Assembly: GCF_900090235.1 (NCBI RefSeq)
Contig: NZ_LT607750.1
Location: 3,670,501 to 3,734,500 of the forward strand
Direction: 5' to 3'
DNA: 64,000 nt
Origin: Micromonospora echinaurantiaca
GTDB lineage: Bacteria; Actinomycetota; Actinomycetes; Mycobacteriales; Micromonosporaceae
Part shown: piece by piece, positions 47,095 to 57,276 of the stretch
Numbering within the stretch: the stretch's first letter is position 1
How the letters are laid out: every line of letters begins with the position of its first letter
Notes under the pieces: generated by a model
Databases searched by the model: none
Told to the model about the DNA's origin: nothing
Seen by the model: only the letters and a program-made list of their open reading frames with translations
Position numbers and translations under genes: made by a program

Positions 47095-47360
47095 CTATGG
47101 AGGTCAAGGGTTGAGGGCGGCGAAGTCGGCTCGTAGGGCGGTGTAGACGTCGCGGATGATGTAGCGCTTGAGGCAGCGGAGGATCTCTTGCTTGTTGAGG
47201 CCTTCGGTGATGCGTCGTTGCTGGTAGGCGCGGGTGCGTTGGTCGTAGCGCAGGCGGCAGAGGGCGATGGTGTGCAGGGGAGTGGTTGGCGTCGCGGTCG
47301 CCTCCTCGATGGAGGCGGTGGCGGCGCACCCGTCCCGAGCTGGCTGGAATCGGTGCCGCC
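47095..47360 (-). pseudogene. IS110-family relic, 3' end
   Basis: CRLRYDQRTRAYQQRRITEG and ILRCLKRYIIRDVYTALRAD are the same C-terminal blocks as in the relic at 14.7-15.0 kb; the outer flank CCATCCCGATGCTC recurs too. The sequence is lost beyond about 47360, where a new gene begins. Bases 46800-47094 hold nothing I can support. Confidence 0.65.
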
Positions 47361-47378
47361 GGCCCGTAGACTCCCGGC

Positions 47379-48038
47379 GTGACCGTCTACGACATCGCCG
47401 CGCGGCTGCCCTCCATCGACGTGTTGCGCGAGCGCTGCAAAGCCCTAGCAATGCTCGACGCGATCGTCGGGGGCGACTATTACGCCTACGACCGCGAATG
47501 GGGCGAGGACGAAGCGGCGTCGATGCGCAACGGCAGCGGTGAGGAGTACGACGTCGTCTTCACCGCCGACGGCGTATTCATCCGAGGTGTCTACCACGAG
47601 TCGTCGATGTTCACGTACACGGACGGGCGGCTGTGGCCGGGCCTCCTCGATGGACTGCCTGAGGAGTTCCAGACGCAGGTGCACGAGCCGGCGTTCTGTC
47701 GGCAGGACGGCACTCTTGATGCCACCTTCGTCCTGTGGCGGCGCACCAACGACGAGCGATGGCACGCTGGCGACGACATCGACTTTTCACCGGCTGACGA
47801 CGATGAGGTTGACCCGGACGGCTCATGGCTGCTCGACATCCTTTGCGACGACATCGTCGCGGAGTACATCGAGCACGCTAAGGATGTCTACGAAACCGAC
47901 CTGCATCCAGCTGCGGTTGAACAAATCGTTGCGTTCCGTCCACTGACCAACGCGGCCGTCCGCGCGCTCAACCCCGAAGTTGAACTGGCCGACCTGCGCG
48001 AACAGGCAGAGGAGTACGGCTACCCGACCGCGGCGTAA
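47379..48038 (+). CDS. Conserved hypothetical protein, acidic
   Basis: 219 residues from a GTG. Strongly acidic (GEDEAASMRNGSGEEYDVVF, FSPADDDEVDPDGSWLLDIL). Features such as VVFTADGVFIRGVYHESSMF and VHEPAFCRQDGTLDATFVLW suggest an alpha/beta fold. It somewhat recalls immunity-type or SUFU-like proteins of polymorphic-toxin systems, but no toxin gene is adjacent; that is only a suggestion. It looks intact between mobile fragments. Confidence 0.65.
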   Translation: MTVYDIAARLPSIDVLRERCKALAMLDAIVGGDYYAYDREWGEDEAASMRNGSGEEYDVVFTADGVFIRGVYHESSMFTYTDGRLWPGLLDGLPEEFQTQVHEPAFCRQDGTLDATFVLWRRTNDERWHAGDDIDFSPADDDEVDPDGSWLLDILCDDIVAEYIEHAKDVYETDLHPAAVEQIVAFRPLTNAAVRALNPEVELADLREQAEEYGYPTAA

Positions 48039-48194
48039 GACCCTGCTCCAGCCGCACGAACTTGCCGCGACTGCGGTCTGTCACCCTGGGCGAAGGCTGC
48101 GGCCAAGCGCCGGAAACGCCTGTCAAGCATCTGGTGGGACGCGAGTGTCAAGCATGTCCCGTGACGGGACACAGCACCGTCCCAGAATTGTCGG

Positions 48195-48239
48195 GTCTCG
48201 GGACCTGCGTGACAGATCAGTCTCGGGACGTGGGTGACA
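48195..48239. repeat. Tandem repeat, probable IS481-type end
   Basis: GTCTCGGGACCTGCGTGACA and GTCTCGGGACGTGGGTGACA, 25 bases apart, differ at two positions. Repeated motifs of this kind occur at IS481-family ends in actinomycetes. No transposase is next to them. Bases 48050-48421 hold no gene. Confidence 0.4.
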
Positions 48240-48491
48240 CGTCCGGCTAAACGATCTTCATGGTCAGGGTGGCCGGTCAGTTGCCCACGCTGATGTTCTC
48301 GCCCTGGCCGTTAGGCGCGCGGTGTGGGCATGGGCTGAGTATCCACCTGGTCACCGGCCAGGGCGCCGCCACACCCCCAGCAGGCGTCGAGCCGCACCTG
48401 CCCAGCACCCGTCCGCGCCGCTGTCAACGCCGACTGAACTTCGACCCCTGTGTTCCGGCTGAATGTTGACCCCCTCGCTGGTTGTTGATGT

Positions 48492-49282
48492 TCAGTCGTT
48501 GGTCTTGCTGGCTGCGGGGACGCGGCCGAGGTCGCGGTCTTTGAGCCGGTAGCTGTCGCCCTTGATGGAGATGACTTCGGCGTGGTGGACGAGGCGGTCG
48601 ATCATGGCTGCGGCGACGACGTCGTCGCCGAACACTTCGCCCCAGCGGCCGAAGGGTTTGTTGCTGGTGACGATCAGCGAGGCTCGTTCGTAGCGGTTGG
48701 AGACGAGCTGGAAGAACAGGTTCGCGGCTTCGGCTTCGAAGGGGATGTAGCCGACCTCGTCGACGATCAGCAGCGGGATCCGGCCGAGCTTGACCAGCTC
48801 GTCCTGCAGGGGCCGGCGTGGTGGGCGTCGGCGAGGCGGGACACCCACCCGGCGGCGGTGGCGAACGCGACGCGGTGTCCGGCCTGGCAGGCCCGGATCC
48901 CGATGCCGATGGACAGGTGGGTCTTGCCGGTGCCGGGCGGGCCGAGGAAGACGACGTTCTCCCGGCCGGTGATGAAGTCCAGGGTGCCCAGGTGAGCGAT
49001 CGTTTCCCGCTTCAACGACCGCTGGTGGTCGAAGTCGAACTCCTCGAGGCTCTTGCGGGCCGGGAACCTGGCTGCCCGGATGCGTCCTTCACCGCCGTGG
49101 GCTTCACGGGCGGCGACCTCGCGTTGCAGGCAGGCGGCGAGAAACTCCTCGTGCGTCCAGGACTCCGCCCGGGCCCGCTCCGCCAGTCTCTCGACGGAGG
49201 CAGCCAGGGATGGCGCCTTCAGGGCGCGGGTGAGGAACGCGATCTCGGATGCAACGTTGCGGCTGGTCTTGGCGGCCATCAC
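48492..49282 (-). pseudogene. istB: IS21 helper ATPase IstB, one frameshift (copy 2)
   Basis: Translates to the same two frames as copy 1, including the same missing base after LADAHHAG (here about 48808). Walker A GPPGTGKTH and Walker B LLIVDEVGY are present in separate frames. Confidence 0.87.
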
Positions 49283-50509
49283 GCAGCCACCTCAACGTCC
49301 AGGCCGAACAGGCGGTCGTAGTCGCTCAATGGCCGGCGTTCGACCTGCGCGTCGACAGCGGTCGCTGGAGTGCGTTGGGCGGCGATGCGCAGGTCCGCTG
49401 CGGCTTGCCGGTGGGCGGGATCGGTGATGCTCTGATGCTTGGCCCAGCAGCGGTCGTGCCGGGCCACCGGCCGGCCGTCGCAGAACACCGTCACCTGGTC
49501 GCAGTCGGCGGTGACCTCGACCCGCCGCCCGACCACGGATGGGTGCACCGAGTAGTCGTTGCCGTCCAAGCGCACGTAATGATCGCGAGGCAGCCGGGTG
49601 CTCTGCCTCCAGCCGGCCACCGGCGCAACCGGCGGCAGCGGCGGCATCACCTGCCGGTCAGCGTCCCACCGCTCAGCCGGCCGGCAGCCCAGCATCCGAT
49701 GCTGGCGGTTGTTCGCCCGCACCAACCACTCGGACAGCTGAGCCTTGAAGTCGCCCGGCGAGGCGAAGCGGCGTCCGGGCAGGAACGAGGTCTCCAGATA
49801 GCCGTTGGCCCGCTCGACCAGGCCCTTGGCCTCCGGGTCCGCCGGCCGGCACTGGACCACCTTGATGCCGAGAGTGCCGCGGAAGGCATTCATCGCCTCC
49901 GTCAGCTGAGGCCGCCCGGCCCGCCACTGCCCGACCGCGGACTCGTTGTCCCACACCAACGCCTTCGGCACCCGCCCCCCACCCGGAGATCAGCGTCCAG
50001 TGCCCGACCAACAGATCTGGTGACTGCCGAGACGGGATCATCACCGCCGACAGCCACCGCGAATACCCCGACACCATCACCAACACCGGCGGCCGGCCGA
50101 CCTGCCCGAAGCCCAACGGCACGTCCGCCGGCGGGAACCACAGATCACACTGCGCCAGCTCTCCCGGCAGATACTCCGTCCGCTGGCCGGGGGTCCGGGC
50201 GGCGGAACAACGGCCGAAGCTGCTGCACCCGATCGGCGAACACCGTCTTGCCGCGAGTCCACCCGACCCGCTCCATGATCACCGTCGTTGCCATGTCCGG
50301 GAACTCCGCCAACAACGCCCGGATCTGCGGCTCCACCGCATCCACGATCGAGCCCTTCGCCGCCGCTGATAGCGGGGCGGCTCATGACTGGCCAAGGCCT
50401 TGCGCACCGTGTTCCGCGAGACCCCCAGCCGCCGACAGATGGCCTTGATCGCCATCCGCTCCGCCCGATGCAACCGACGGATCTCCGCCCAGTCCTCCAC
50501 GCTCAGCAC
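49279..50509 (-). pseudogene. istA: IS21 transposase IstA, three frameshifts (copy 2)
   Basis: Same fragments as copy 1 in mirror order, with the same three frame changes. The GTG start and the MLSVEDWAEIRRLHRAERMA start are kept, but the upstream terminal repeat is gone. Confidence 0.85.
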
Positions 50510-50529
50510 CTCCCGATGCTTCCGGAAGG

Positions 50530-50840
50530 CAGCCACGCCCACCCGACAGCCGCGATTCGCCGTCTCCGGCTTGGAGCAGGTAGCTGCCGTCTGGGCCGAT
50601 CGTCACCGTCACCTCACCGCCATGGGGCTGGCTGATGCGTACCGCCAGGTAGGCGAAGTAGATGTGCCGGTAGTCGAACTCGTCGTGATGCCAGTGGATC
50701 CAGTCAAGCCCCTGATCCACCTCAGCCAGGATGTACGGATCCACGATGCGCCTTTCCCACGCGCGGCGCCTTCCATGATGCTCACGCATGTCACCGAAAC
50801 CCCAAGTCCCACCGCCACTGAGTGGCTGCGACTGCGGCAC
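50530..50840 (-). pseudogene. Hypothetical gene cut by IS21 copy 2
   Basis: The surviving 5' part reads RRIVDPYILAEVDQGLDWIH, then FDYRHIYFAYLAVRISQPHG and VTVTIGPDGSYLLQAGDGE before joining IS sequence. No family is recognised; the original length is unknown. Confidence 0.5.
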
Positions 50841-50909
50841 CCGGTGTGTTGCCTCGGCACCTTAGCCGTCTCATCACCCAGGAGAAGGTCCACGTGATAC
50901 GTCAATCAG

Positions 50910-51107
50910 GTGGAGGTGCTATTGCGTGGCGGGCCTTGTGATGGACGAGTCGTCGTAGGCGGAGGTGAAGCCGTGATCTGCGGCTCCTGCCTCTACGAGC
51001 GAACGTTCGACATCGGCCGCGCTCGCGGGCGGGACCTGCGCGTGTACCAACACCGGCCGGACTGCTGTCAGCCATACGGGCGCGGCGCGGAGGACCGCTG
51101 CGAATAA
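50910..51107 (+). CDS. Small GGPxDGR protein
   Basis: 65 residues. LLRGGPCDGRVVVGGGEAVI at the start and VYQHRPDCCQPYGRG at the end, with four Cys in two groups (ICGSCLYE, DCC). The GGPxDGR motif is shared with the gene at 52812-53036. Such short proteins occur in actinomycetes and their phages; function unknown. Confidence 0.55.
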   Translation: MEVLLRGGPCDGRVVVGGGEAVICGSCLYERTFDIGRARGRDLRVYQHRPDCCQPYGRGAEDRCE

Positions 51108-51242
51108 GCAGGGCGCGGCTGGAGGGCAAGACGCGGGCCCCCCGGATTAACGCCTGTCTGTCTGTGCTCCCCACCGGCCATTCGGGTGTCGAAGCCCGAT
51201 GCCAACGAGGCCCGCCGGTAGCGTGGCGAGCTGCCCGTACGG

Positions 51243-51590
51243 TCATCGGTTGTTATAGGCCTCTACCACCGAGGTTGGGATGCGGCCCCGTTCGGAGATC
51301 TGGTAGCCGTTCTCGGCTGCCCATTCGCGGATCGCGCGAGTGTGAGCACGACTGCGGCCGGAGGTCCCGGGACGCGTCGCCCGCTGCGCCGACCGACCCG
51401 AATCGATACCTCCCCGCCCCATCCGCCGGCCCGCCGTGATGTACACGTCGAGAGCCTTCCGCAAGGCGCCTGCGTTCTGGTCTGACAGATCGATGACGTA
51501 GGCGACACCGTCCAGGCTGAATTCGACCGTCCGGTCCGCCGCTCCGCCGTCGAGGTCGTCGGTCAGAACAGTGATCACTTTCCGAGCCAT
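51243..51590 (-). CDS. lsr2: Lsr2 family nucleoid-associated protein
   Basis: 115 residues from an ATG with GGGAG upstream. The N-terminal dimerisation domain (ARKVITVLTDDLDGGAADRT, VEFSLDGVAYVIDLSDQNAG) and a C-terminal DNA-binding domain (TRAIREWAAENGYQISERGR, IPTSVVEAYN) are joined by a basic linker; the AT-hook-like contact RGR is in ISERGRIP. Lsr2 silences AT-rich, often foreign, DNA in actinobacteria. Most genomes have a main copy and extra copies on mobile DNA; this is probably an extra one. Confidence 0.92.
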   Translation of the reverse strand: MARKVITVLTDDLDGGAADRTVEFSLDGVAYVIDLSDQNAGALRKALDVYITAGRRMGRGGIDSGRSAQRATRPGTSGRSRAHTRAIREWAAENGYQISERGRIPTSVVEAYNNR

Positions 51591-51847
51591 GGCGGTCACT
51601 CCCGGCGAATTGTTGGTCTTAACTTGAGCCGGGGAAATGGTACGCCCCGTCAGCTTCACCATCGACAGCCGGGCCATCGCACCGATCTGCTGAATCGACG
51701 ATCGACAGTCATATCTTCGGTGTAGATGCTCAATCGAACGAAGGCTTCCGGGTGCTGGCGACGACCAGCAGTCACTCGCTCAGCTACGAACGTTCTGCGG
51801 ACCCGCATGGCACTGTTCATGTGCAGGCGAGAGCAGACTGCGCGCGG

Positions 51848-52525
51848 TCAAGAGCTGCAGGTGTTGGGCATACTCTGCAGCGCGGACTTCTCCGACGACT
51901 GCAGCGACAGGCCCCAGCTGTACTTCACGGTGATCCACATTTTGCTGTAGGTGCAGCGGTAGGCCGACCGCGGCGGTTGCCACGTTGACGGGTCCTGGTC
52001 GCCCTTGGCCTGGTTGACGTTGTCGGTGACCGCGATCAGCTGCGGGCGGGTCAGGTCGTTGGCGAAGCTCTGCCGTCGGCTGGTCGTCCAGGAGTTCGCG
52101 CCCGACCGCCACGCCTCGGCCAGCGGCACCACGTGGTCGATGTCGACGTCGGAAGCGGCGTACCAGGTCGCGCCGTCGTACGGGCTGTACCAGCGACCGG
52201 AGGTGGCCGCGCAGGAGCTGTCCACCACCACCGACGTGCCGTCGCGCTTGAGGACCTGCTCGCGGGTGTTGCAGCTTCCGCTGACCGTGGTCCAGTGCGG
52301 GAACAGGTCCCGGGAGTAGCCACTGGTCGAGCCCTGCGCCGCCACGGTCAGCGCGTTGAGCTGCGACTGCGCGGTGGCTTTCGAGGGGATGCCAGGGGGC
52401 GTGGCCGCAGCCGGTGTGGCACCGACGCTGATGAGGCCGGCTCCTGCGACCATCGCCATCACGGTTGCCACGACGGGGGTGCGCCGTCGGCCCAGGTGCG
52501 GTGGGAAGAGTCGAGCCAGCCTCAT
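51848..52525 (-). CDS. Secreted HNH (GmrSD-C/DUF1524-like) nuclease
   Basis: 225 residues from an ATG with AGGAGG upstream. Signal peptide about 1-42 (ending TPAAATPPG). The nuclease signature is DVDIDHVVPLAEAWRSG (His-containing betabetaalpha metal motif), followed by FANDLTRPQLIAVTDNVNQA and KGDQDPSTWQPP; paired Cys at SGSCNT, DSSCAA, YRCTYS and PNTCSS probably form disulfides outside the cell. These secreted enzymes degrade nucleic acid in the surroundings. Confidence 0.9.
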   Translation of the reverse strand: MRLARLFPPHLGRRRTPVVATVMAMVAGAGLISVGATPAAATPPGIPSKATAQSQLNALTVAAQGSTSGYSRDLFPHWTTVSGSCNTREQVLKRDGTSVVVDSSCAATSGRWYSPYDGATWYAASDVDIDHVVPLAEAWRSGANSWTTSRRQSFANDLTRPQLIAVTDNVNQAKGDQDPSTWQPPRSAYRCTYSKMWITVKYSWGLSLQSSEKSALQSMPNTCSS

Positions 52526-52811
52526 GGGAACCTCCTGAGCCACCCGTGCGGAGGTTGACGGTCTCCGATGAGTACGGCCACGGTTCGGTGATTTCGTAAC
52601 AGGCGGGGAACCACAAGACGAACGATCTCGGCGGCGCTTGTCATGGATGTCTGACCCTCGCCAGAGAGATCGAGCCCCACATATGGTGGCCGTGGCTGGT
52701 GACATCCACTCCGACCGCCCTTTCTGGGTGGCCGTAGGGCCGGAATGGCCTGCTGCGGAGGCTGTGGCCCGCGGTAGCCCGTAGGGGATGAACAGAAGGG
52801 GAGAACGGCTG

Positions 52812-53036
52812 ATGCCGGCAGTCGAGGCATGGTTCGTTGGCGGTCCGATCGATGGCCGCATCATGCCCGTGGAAACCGGCGCCGACGGGTCGCTGCCCCA
52901 GGCTGTCGACCTGCCGCAGACGGGTGTTTACGTCGGCGCCGCCGAGCAGGCGGGCCCGGTCATCCATTACCGGTACGTCCGGCAGGGCATCGACGCCGAG
53001 CCTCCCACCTTCCGCTATGCCGGCCGGCTGCCGTAG
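52812..53036 (+). CDS. Small GGPxDGR protein
   Basis: 74 residues from an ATG with GGGGAGAA upstream. VEAWFVGGPIDGRIMPVETG at the start, then TGVYVGAAEQAGPVIHYRYV and FRYAGRLP at the end, all probable beta strands. The second half recurs in the fusion relic at 13.9 kb. Function unknown. Confidence 0.6.
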   Translation: MPAVEAWFVGGPIDGRIMPVETGADGSLPQAVDLPQTGVYVGAAEQAGPVIHYRYVRQGIDAEPPTFRYAGRLP

Positions 53037-53239
53037 GACATGACCTCACGAAGAGGCACCCAGGCACGAGTTCAAGCGGTCCCGACCGCCCAGGCGTTGA
53101 CCTTGGCGCCCACGCCCGGCGGCATCCGGCTGCGGCCGTAGGCATTCGTTGTCGCGGATCTTCACCCCGGAGTGGCCGTCGCTCCCCACGATGATCCGCA
53201 GGGGGCGGACATGATCAGCGTTCACATCCCGCGGGAGCG

Positions 53240-54302
53240 GTGAGCCCGGCCCGCCGGGTGGAGACGGGCGCCGAACCGGTGCTGCGCCGGCCGGTCGCGC
53301 CGATGCTCGCCGCGCCGGTCGACGAGGTGCCCGAGGGCCCGGCGCTGGTTCATGAGCCGAAGTGGGACGGGTGGCGTGCGATCGCCTTTCGGGAGTCCGA
53401 CGGGGTGTATCTCCAATCCCGAGCCGGCCGCAACCTGACCACGTACTTTCCTGACATCACCCGGGCCGTTCGCGGGGCCATACCACCGGGGGGGTGCTCG
53501 ACGGCGAGTTGATCGTGCTGCAGGGAGGCCGGACGAACTTCGCGCAGCTGCAGCGACGCGTCACCGCCGGCCGCGACCTGCTGCGCGTGGCCCGCGAGCG
53601 CCCCGCCCACTACGTGCTGTTCGACCTGCTCGCCGACCCCGGTGGACAGGTGATCCTGAACCGCGAGCTGTCGCAGCGGCGCGACCGGCTCGAACAGCTG
53701 CTCGCCGGCGCGCCAGCGCAGCTCACCCTCACCCCGCAGACCGCGGACATGCGGCAGGTCGCCGACTGGCTGACGCACTGGACCGTCGCCACCGGCATCG
53801 AAGGCGTGGTCAGCAAGCGGTCGACCGGCCAGTACGAGCCTGGCCGCGCAGCTGGTGGAAGTACCGGACCCGGATCACCACCGAGGCGATCGTCGGTGGC
53901 GTGACCGGCAGCATCCGCGACCCGGACACCGTGCTGCTCGGCCGGTTCGACCGGCGAGGAACCCTGCGATACACCGGCCGCACCCACCCGCTGAACCCCA
54001 CACAGCGGGCCGAACTCGCGGCCATGCTGTCCCCGTTCGCGCGATGCCGCGCCGCGGCACAACGGTGCACCCCTGGCCGCAGCCACTGCCACCGTCCTGG
54101 TCCGGGCAACTGGACCGGCCCGAACCACTGCCATATGTACAGGTGGACCCCATCACGGTTGTCGAGATCGACGCCGACGTGGCCCTCTGAGCACCAGCGG
54201 CGGCGGCACCGGGTGCGGTACATCAGGGCTCGGCCGGACATGTCGATCTACGACGTGCCGCTGCTGCTCGGCGAGAAGGAGGGATACTTCGGCGAGACGT
54301 GA
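53240..54302 (+). pseudogene. ATP-dependent DNA ligase, multiple frameshifts
   Basis: ALVHEPKWDGWRAIAF holds the nucleotidyl-transferase motif with the AMP-accepting Lys. VLDGELIVLQGGRTNFAQLQ (motif III) lies in the next frame, after a G-run at about 53490. GIEGVVSKR (motif IV) precedes another shift at about 53840, and further frame changes occur at about 54050 and 54188. LRYTGRTHPLNPTQRAEL and SGQLDRPEPLPYVQVDP belong to the OB-fold end. All ligase motifs are present, so it was a small LigC-like ligase. Confidence 0.75.
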
Positions 54303-54566
54303 GCCTCAGGCCAGGTGGAGTCCCGGTCAGTTCGAGCGCCGGCACGTCAAAGAAGCCACCAGGATGTCGCCCGCGTCCGCTAGCACCGGCAGTTCGCCGC
54401 CAGAGGGTGTCACCGATGATCGGCTGGACCGGATGGTCAACGACGCCACAGCCCGGCATGCGTCGGCGCCGTCGTCGCCGATGACGGGAGCCATAGGCAT
54501 GCGATCGGCCGCCGCCGGATCAGCCCTCGACGAGCAGGGCCGGTACGTGATGAGGGAGCTCCTGGC

Positions 54567-55388
54567 CTACCTGCCGGGTGCACCTCGGCGACGGCGACGG
54601 CATCGCCGGTCGCAACCGACTATCGGTGCACCCGAAGTCCTAGGCTGGCCTGGCCGCCTCACCCTCTGGAGCTCGTGCAGGGCCAGCCGATACCAGCGGT
54701 CGGGGGTGATGAGATGCAGATCCGATCCCCGGCCGACCGCCGTCGCCGTAGTGGGCAGAGGGCTGCCATCGGGTAGCGCGAGCCGATGGTCACCAACGAC
54801 GTGCATAGCCCGCCCGGCCAGCTCACCCACGACGAACCGGTCATGATCCGGCCCGTACCCGCCGAGCAGTCCGACTCGGCTGCCGCTGACTGCGAGGGCC
54901 TTTCCCCCGTCGACCCGGTTGCTCCAGCCGCTGACTGAGCCATCCCGGATCTGCACGATCGGGAAGTCGGTGTAGTAGGAGGTCCAGACCGCGTCGTCGG
55001 TGACGTTGAGGGCGTAGCAGTCGCTGATCGCACTCCAACCGCTGTCCACGTGGGACGGAAACCGCCAGGTCGGTTCGAGCTGGGTGAGAAGCGAACCAAC
55101 CCGGAGCTGCCGACCGGCGGTGCGGCGTGAGTGTCTCCCCAGCCGTAGTTCCCGTAGACCCCTTCGTCGAAGTAGCCCACCCACACCTCCCCGGAGGTGG
55201 TGGTGAAGACGTGCTCGATGCCGTCCCCGAGCGTCGCCCGGGCCTCGACGCGCCCCTCGCTGTCATAGATCACAGCGTTGCGGTCCGGACCGTCAGCCCG
55301 CCACTGGCAACGGGCTCCGACCACCAGCATCCGCCCGCAAGGAAGCGGCTGAACCGATGGATGAGCCAGCGTCAGCCCGGCAAGCGGC
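54567..55388 (-). pseudogene. Beta-propeller-like hypothetical protein, broken
   Basis: The 5' end is replaced by IS3 sequence at about 55388. LTLAHPSVQPLPCGRMLVVG, VIYDSEGRVEARATLGDGIE and SGEVWVGYFDEGVYGNYGWG are read first; after a frame change at about 55100 the sense continues WSAISDCYALNVTDDAVWTS, FPIVQIRDGSVSGWSNRVDG and GYGPDHDRFVVGEL. Repeats of this type suggest a six- or seven-bladed propeller. Bases 54303-54566 hold nothing else. Confidence 0.6.
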
Positions 55389-56250
55389 GTGACATCGACG
55401 GTGTCCCCCGCCGCCGGTGGTTGTACCAGTCGACCCATTCAGCGGTGGCCAGCTCGACCTGGGCCAGGCTGCGCCACGGCCGGCCGGGCTTGATCAACTC
55501 GGTCTTGTAAAGGCCGATCGTGGATTCCATCAGTGCGTTGTCCAGGGCGTCGCCGACGGTGCCGATCGAGGCGTCGATGCCGGCAGAGACGAGGTGGGTG
55601 GTGAACCGGAACGACGTGTACTGGGATCCGGCATCCGAGTGGTGGATCAGGCCCGCCTCGACGGGCCGGCCGTCGCGGTCGCGGCGCCACAGGCCCATGT
55701 CGAGGGCATCCAGGACTAGGGTGGTGTGTTTGGTGGTGGCCGCGGACCAGCCGACGATCGCCCGGGAATACACGTCGACGACGAACGCCACGTAGACCAC
55801 GCCAGCGAACGTGGCCACGTGGGTGAAGTCCGCGACCCAGCAGCGGTTCGGCGCGGCCGCGGTGAAGTCGCGTTGCACCAGGTCCGCCGCCCGATCGGCT
55901 CGCGGGTCGGCGATGGTGGTGCGGATCTTCTTACCCCGCACCACGCCCGCCAGGCCGGCCTCACGCATCAACCGCTCCACCGTGCACCGCGCCACCCGGT
56001 GCCCGTCGCGGCGCAACGCGGCCCAGATCTTGCGGACCCCGTAGACACCGTAGTTGGCCTGATACACCCGCCGGATCTCCGCCAGGGTCTCGGCGTCCCG
56101 CACCGCCCGTGACGACGGCGGCAAGGCCTTGGCCTTGTAGTAGGTGCTGGCGGCGATCTTCATGCCGTGGCCGGTCAGGACACGGCAGATCGGCTCGACC
56201 CCGCCGAACTGCTCCTTGTGCGCGTCGATGAACGCTACGAGCGATGCTGT
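55389..56250 (-). pseudogene. IS3-family OrfB transposase, 3' truncated
   Basis: FIDAHKEQFGGVEPICRVLT (frame continuous with the OrfA by -1 shift), then NYGVYGVRKIWAALRRDGHR, LVQRDFTAAAPNRCWVADFT (first Asp), GLIHHSDAGSQYTSFRF (second Asp) and DNALMESTIGLYKTELI (Glu). After WVDWYNHRR the frame leaves the family: the last residues and the end of the IS are missing where the propeller gene begins. Confidence 0.8.
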
Positions 56251-56555
56251 GGCCGGTCGAGCTCGGCCGCAAAGAAAGCCGACGCGGCTTTCAAGATCTC
56301 ATTCGCCCGGCGCAATTCGGCGTTCTCCCGCTTCAACCGGCGCAGCTCCGCTGACTCGTCGCTGGTCACGCCGGAACGCTGCCCGGCGTCGACCTCGGCC
56401 TGGCGGACCCACTTACGCAGCGTCTCAGCCGACCCGATCCCCAGCTTCGTCGCGATCGATCCGATCGCCTCCCACTCGGTGGCGTAGTCGCCCCGGTGCT
56501 CCAGCACCAGACGCACCGCCCGCTCCCGCAGGTCTCTCGGGTACTGCTTCGGCAT
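56235..56555 (-). CDS. IS3-family OrfA
   Basis: 106 residues, complete: [23 protein letters not shown] region and the leucine-zipper-like [19 protein letters not shown]. It overlaps OrfB in the usual -1 arrangement. The partner OrfB lacks its C-terminus. Confidence 0.87.
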   Translation of the reverse strand: MPKQYPRDLRERAVRLVLEHRGDYATEWEAIGSIATKLGIGSAETLRKWVRQAEVDAGQRSGVTSDESAELRRLKRENAELRRANEILKAASAFFAAELDRPQHRS

Positions 56556-56706
56556 GGTCAGATCCTCTCAAGCAAAGAGGTCTCCACCAGCCCCGGGGCG
56601 GTTCAGAGATCCCGGCTGCCAGCATTCTGCGGATGCATGCGTGCAGGCACCGACACGTGTGTTGCGGTGACGTCCGATGGCGGCGGTAGGTGGCTAGGCT
56701 GCGCTG

Positions 56707-57276
56707 GTGCAGACGTCACCGATCGATGTTGTTCACGAGGTCGAGGTCAAGTACCGCGTCGATGATGAGTCTTCGCTAGTGGAGGCACTCCGACAGCGGG
56801 GCGTGCGGCTGTCGGCGTCGGTGCGGCAGGACGATCAGGCGTATGCGCCATCGTTGTGGCGGTACGGCATGTCGAAGGTTGGGGTGCCGTTCGCGCGGCT
56901 ACGAACTGAGGATGGCTGTCATCTGTTCACGGTGAAGCGGCCGATTGACAACGAGATGGTGTGCCTGGAGCACGAGACCGTGGTCGCGGACCGGGAGCAG
57001 ATGCACGCGGCGTTGTTGGCGATGAGCTTCGTGCCGACCGTGCGGATCGTCAAGACTCGTCGCGGTGGGCGGTGGGGCGATGTGTCGGTGTGCCTGGATA
57101 GCGTCGATGGCTTGGGCACGTTCGTGGAGTTGGAGGCGCTTGTCGGTGCCGACGAGTCAGGCCAGAGAGTGCAGGAGCACCTGGACCGCTTGGTCCGGTC
57201 GCTGGGCGTGGGGGTGTGGCGCACTACCGACACCTACGACTCGTTGCTGCGCGCGGTCGCGCCGGCGGCTGGCTAG
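56707..57276 (+). CDS. CYTH-domain protein (class IV adenylate cyclase-like)
   Basis: 189 residues from a GTG. VVHEVEVKYRVDD is the EXEXK signature that binds metal and triphosphate; RLRTEDGCHLFTVKRP, YDSLL at the end and FVELEALVG complete the triphosphate-tunnel fold. CYTH enzymes include CyaB cyclases, thiamine triphosphatase and inorganic triphosphatases, and the activity cannot be told from sequence. It converges with, and overlaps by 4 bases, the EEP-family gene. Confidence 0.85.
   Translation: MQTSPIDVVHEVEVKYRVDDESSLVEALRQRGVRLSASVRQDDQAYAPSLWRYGMSKVGVPFARLRTEDGCHLFTVKRPIDNEMVCLEHETVVADREQMHAALLAMSFVPTVRIVKTRRGGRWGDVSVCLDSVDGLGTFVELEALVGADESGQRVQEHLDRLVRSLGVGVWRTTDTYDSLLRAVAPAAG

Larger units (their letters stand above)
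48422..50529 (-). mobile_element. IS21-family element, copy 2 (inverted, one end lost)
   Basis: Same sequence as the copy at 5237-7394 as far as compared, in opposite orientation. The istB-side end (TGTCAACGCC) is complete; homology stops at 50529, just outside istA, so about 51 bases with the other inverted repeat are missing. No target duplication can be seen. It interrupts a hypothetical gene. Confidence 0.9.

Noticed and set aside
49249..50448. A 399-codon plus-strand frame, also present as its mirror at 5368-6567
   Set aside because: Antisense of istA in both IS21 copies; the conserved IstA motifs are on the other strand.
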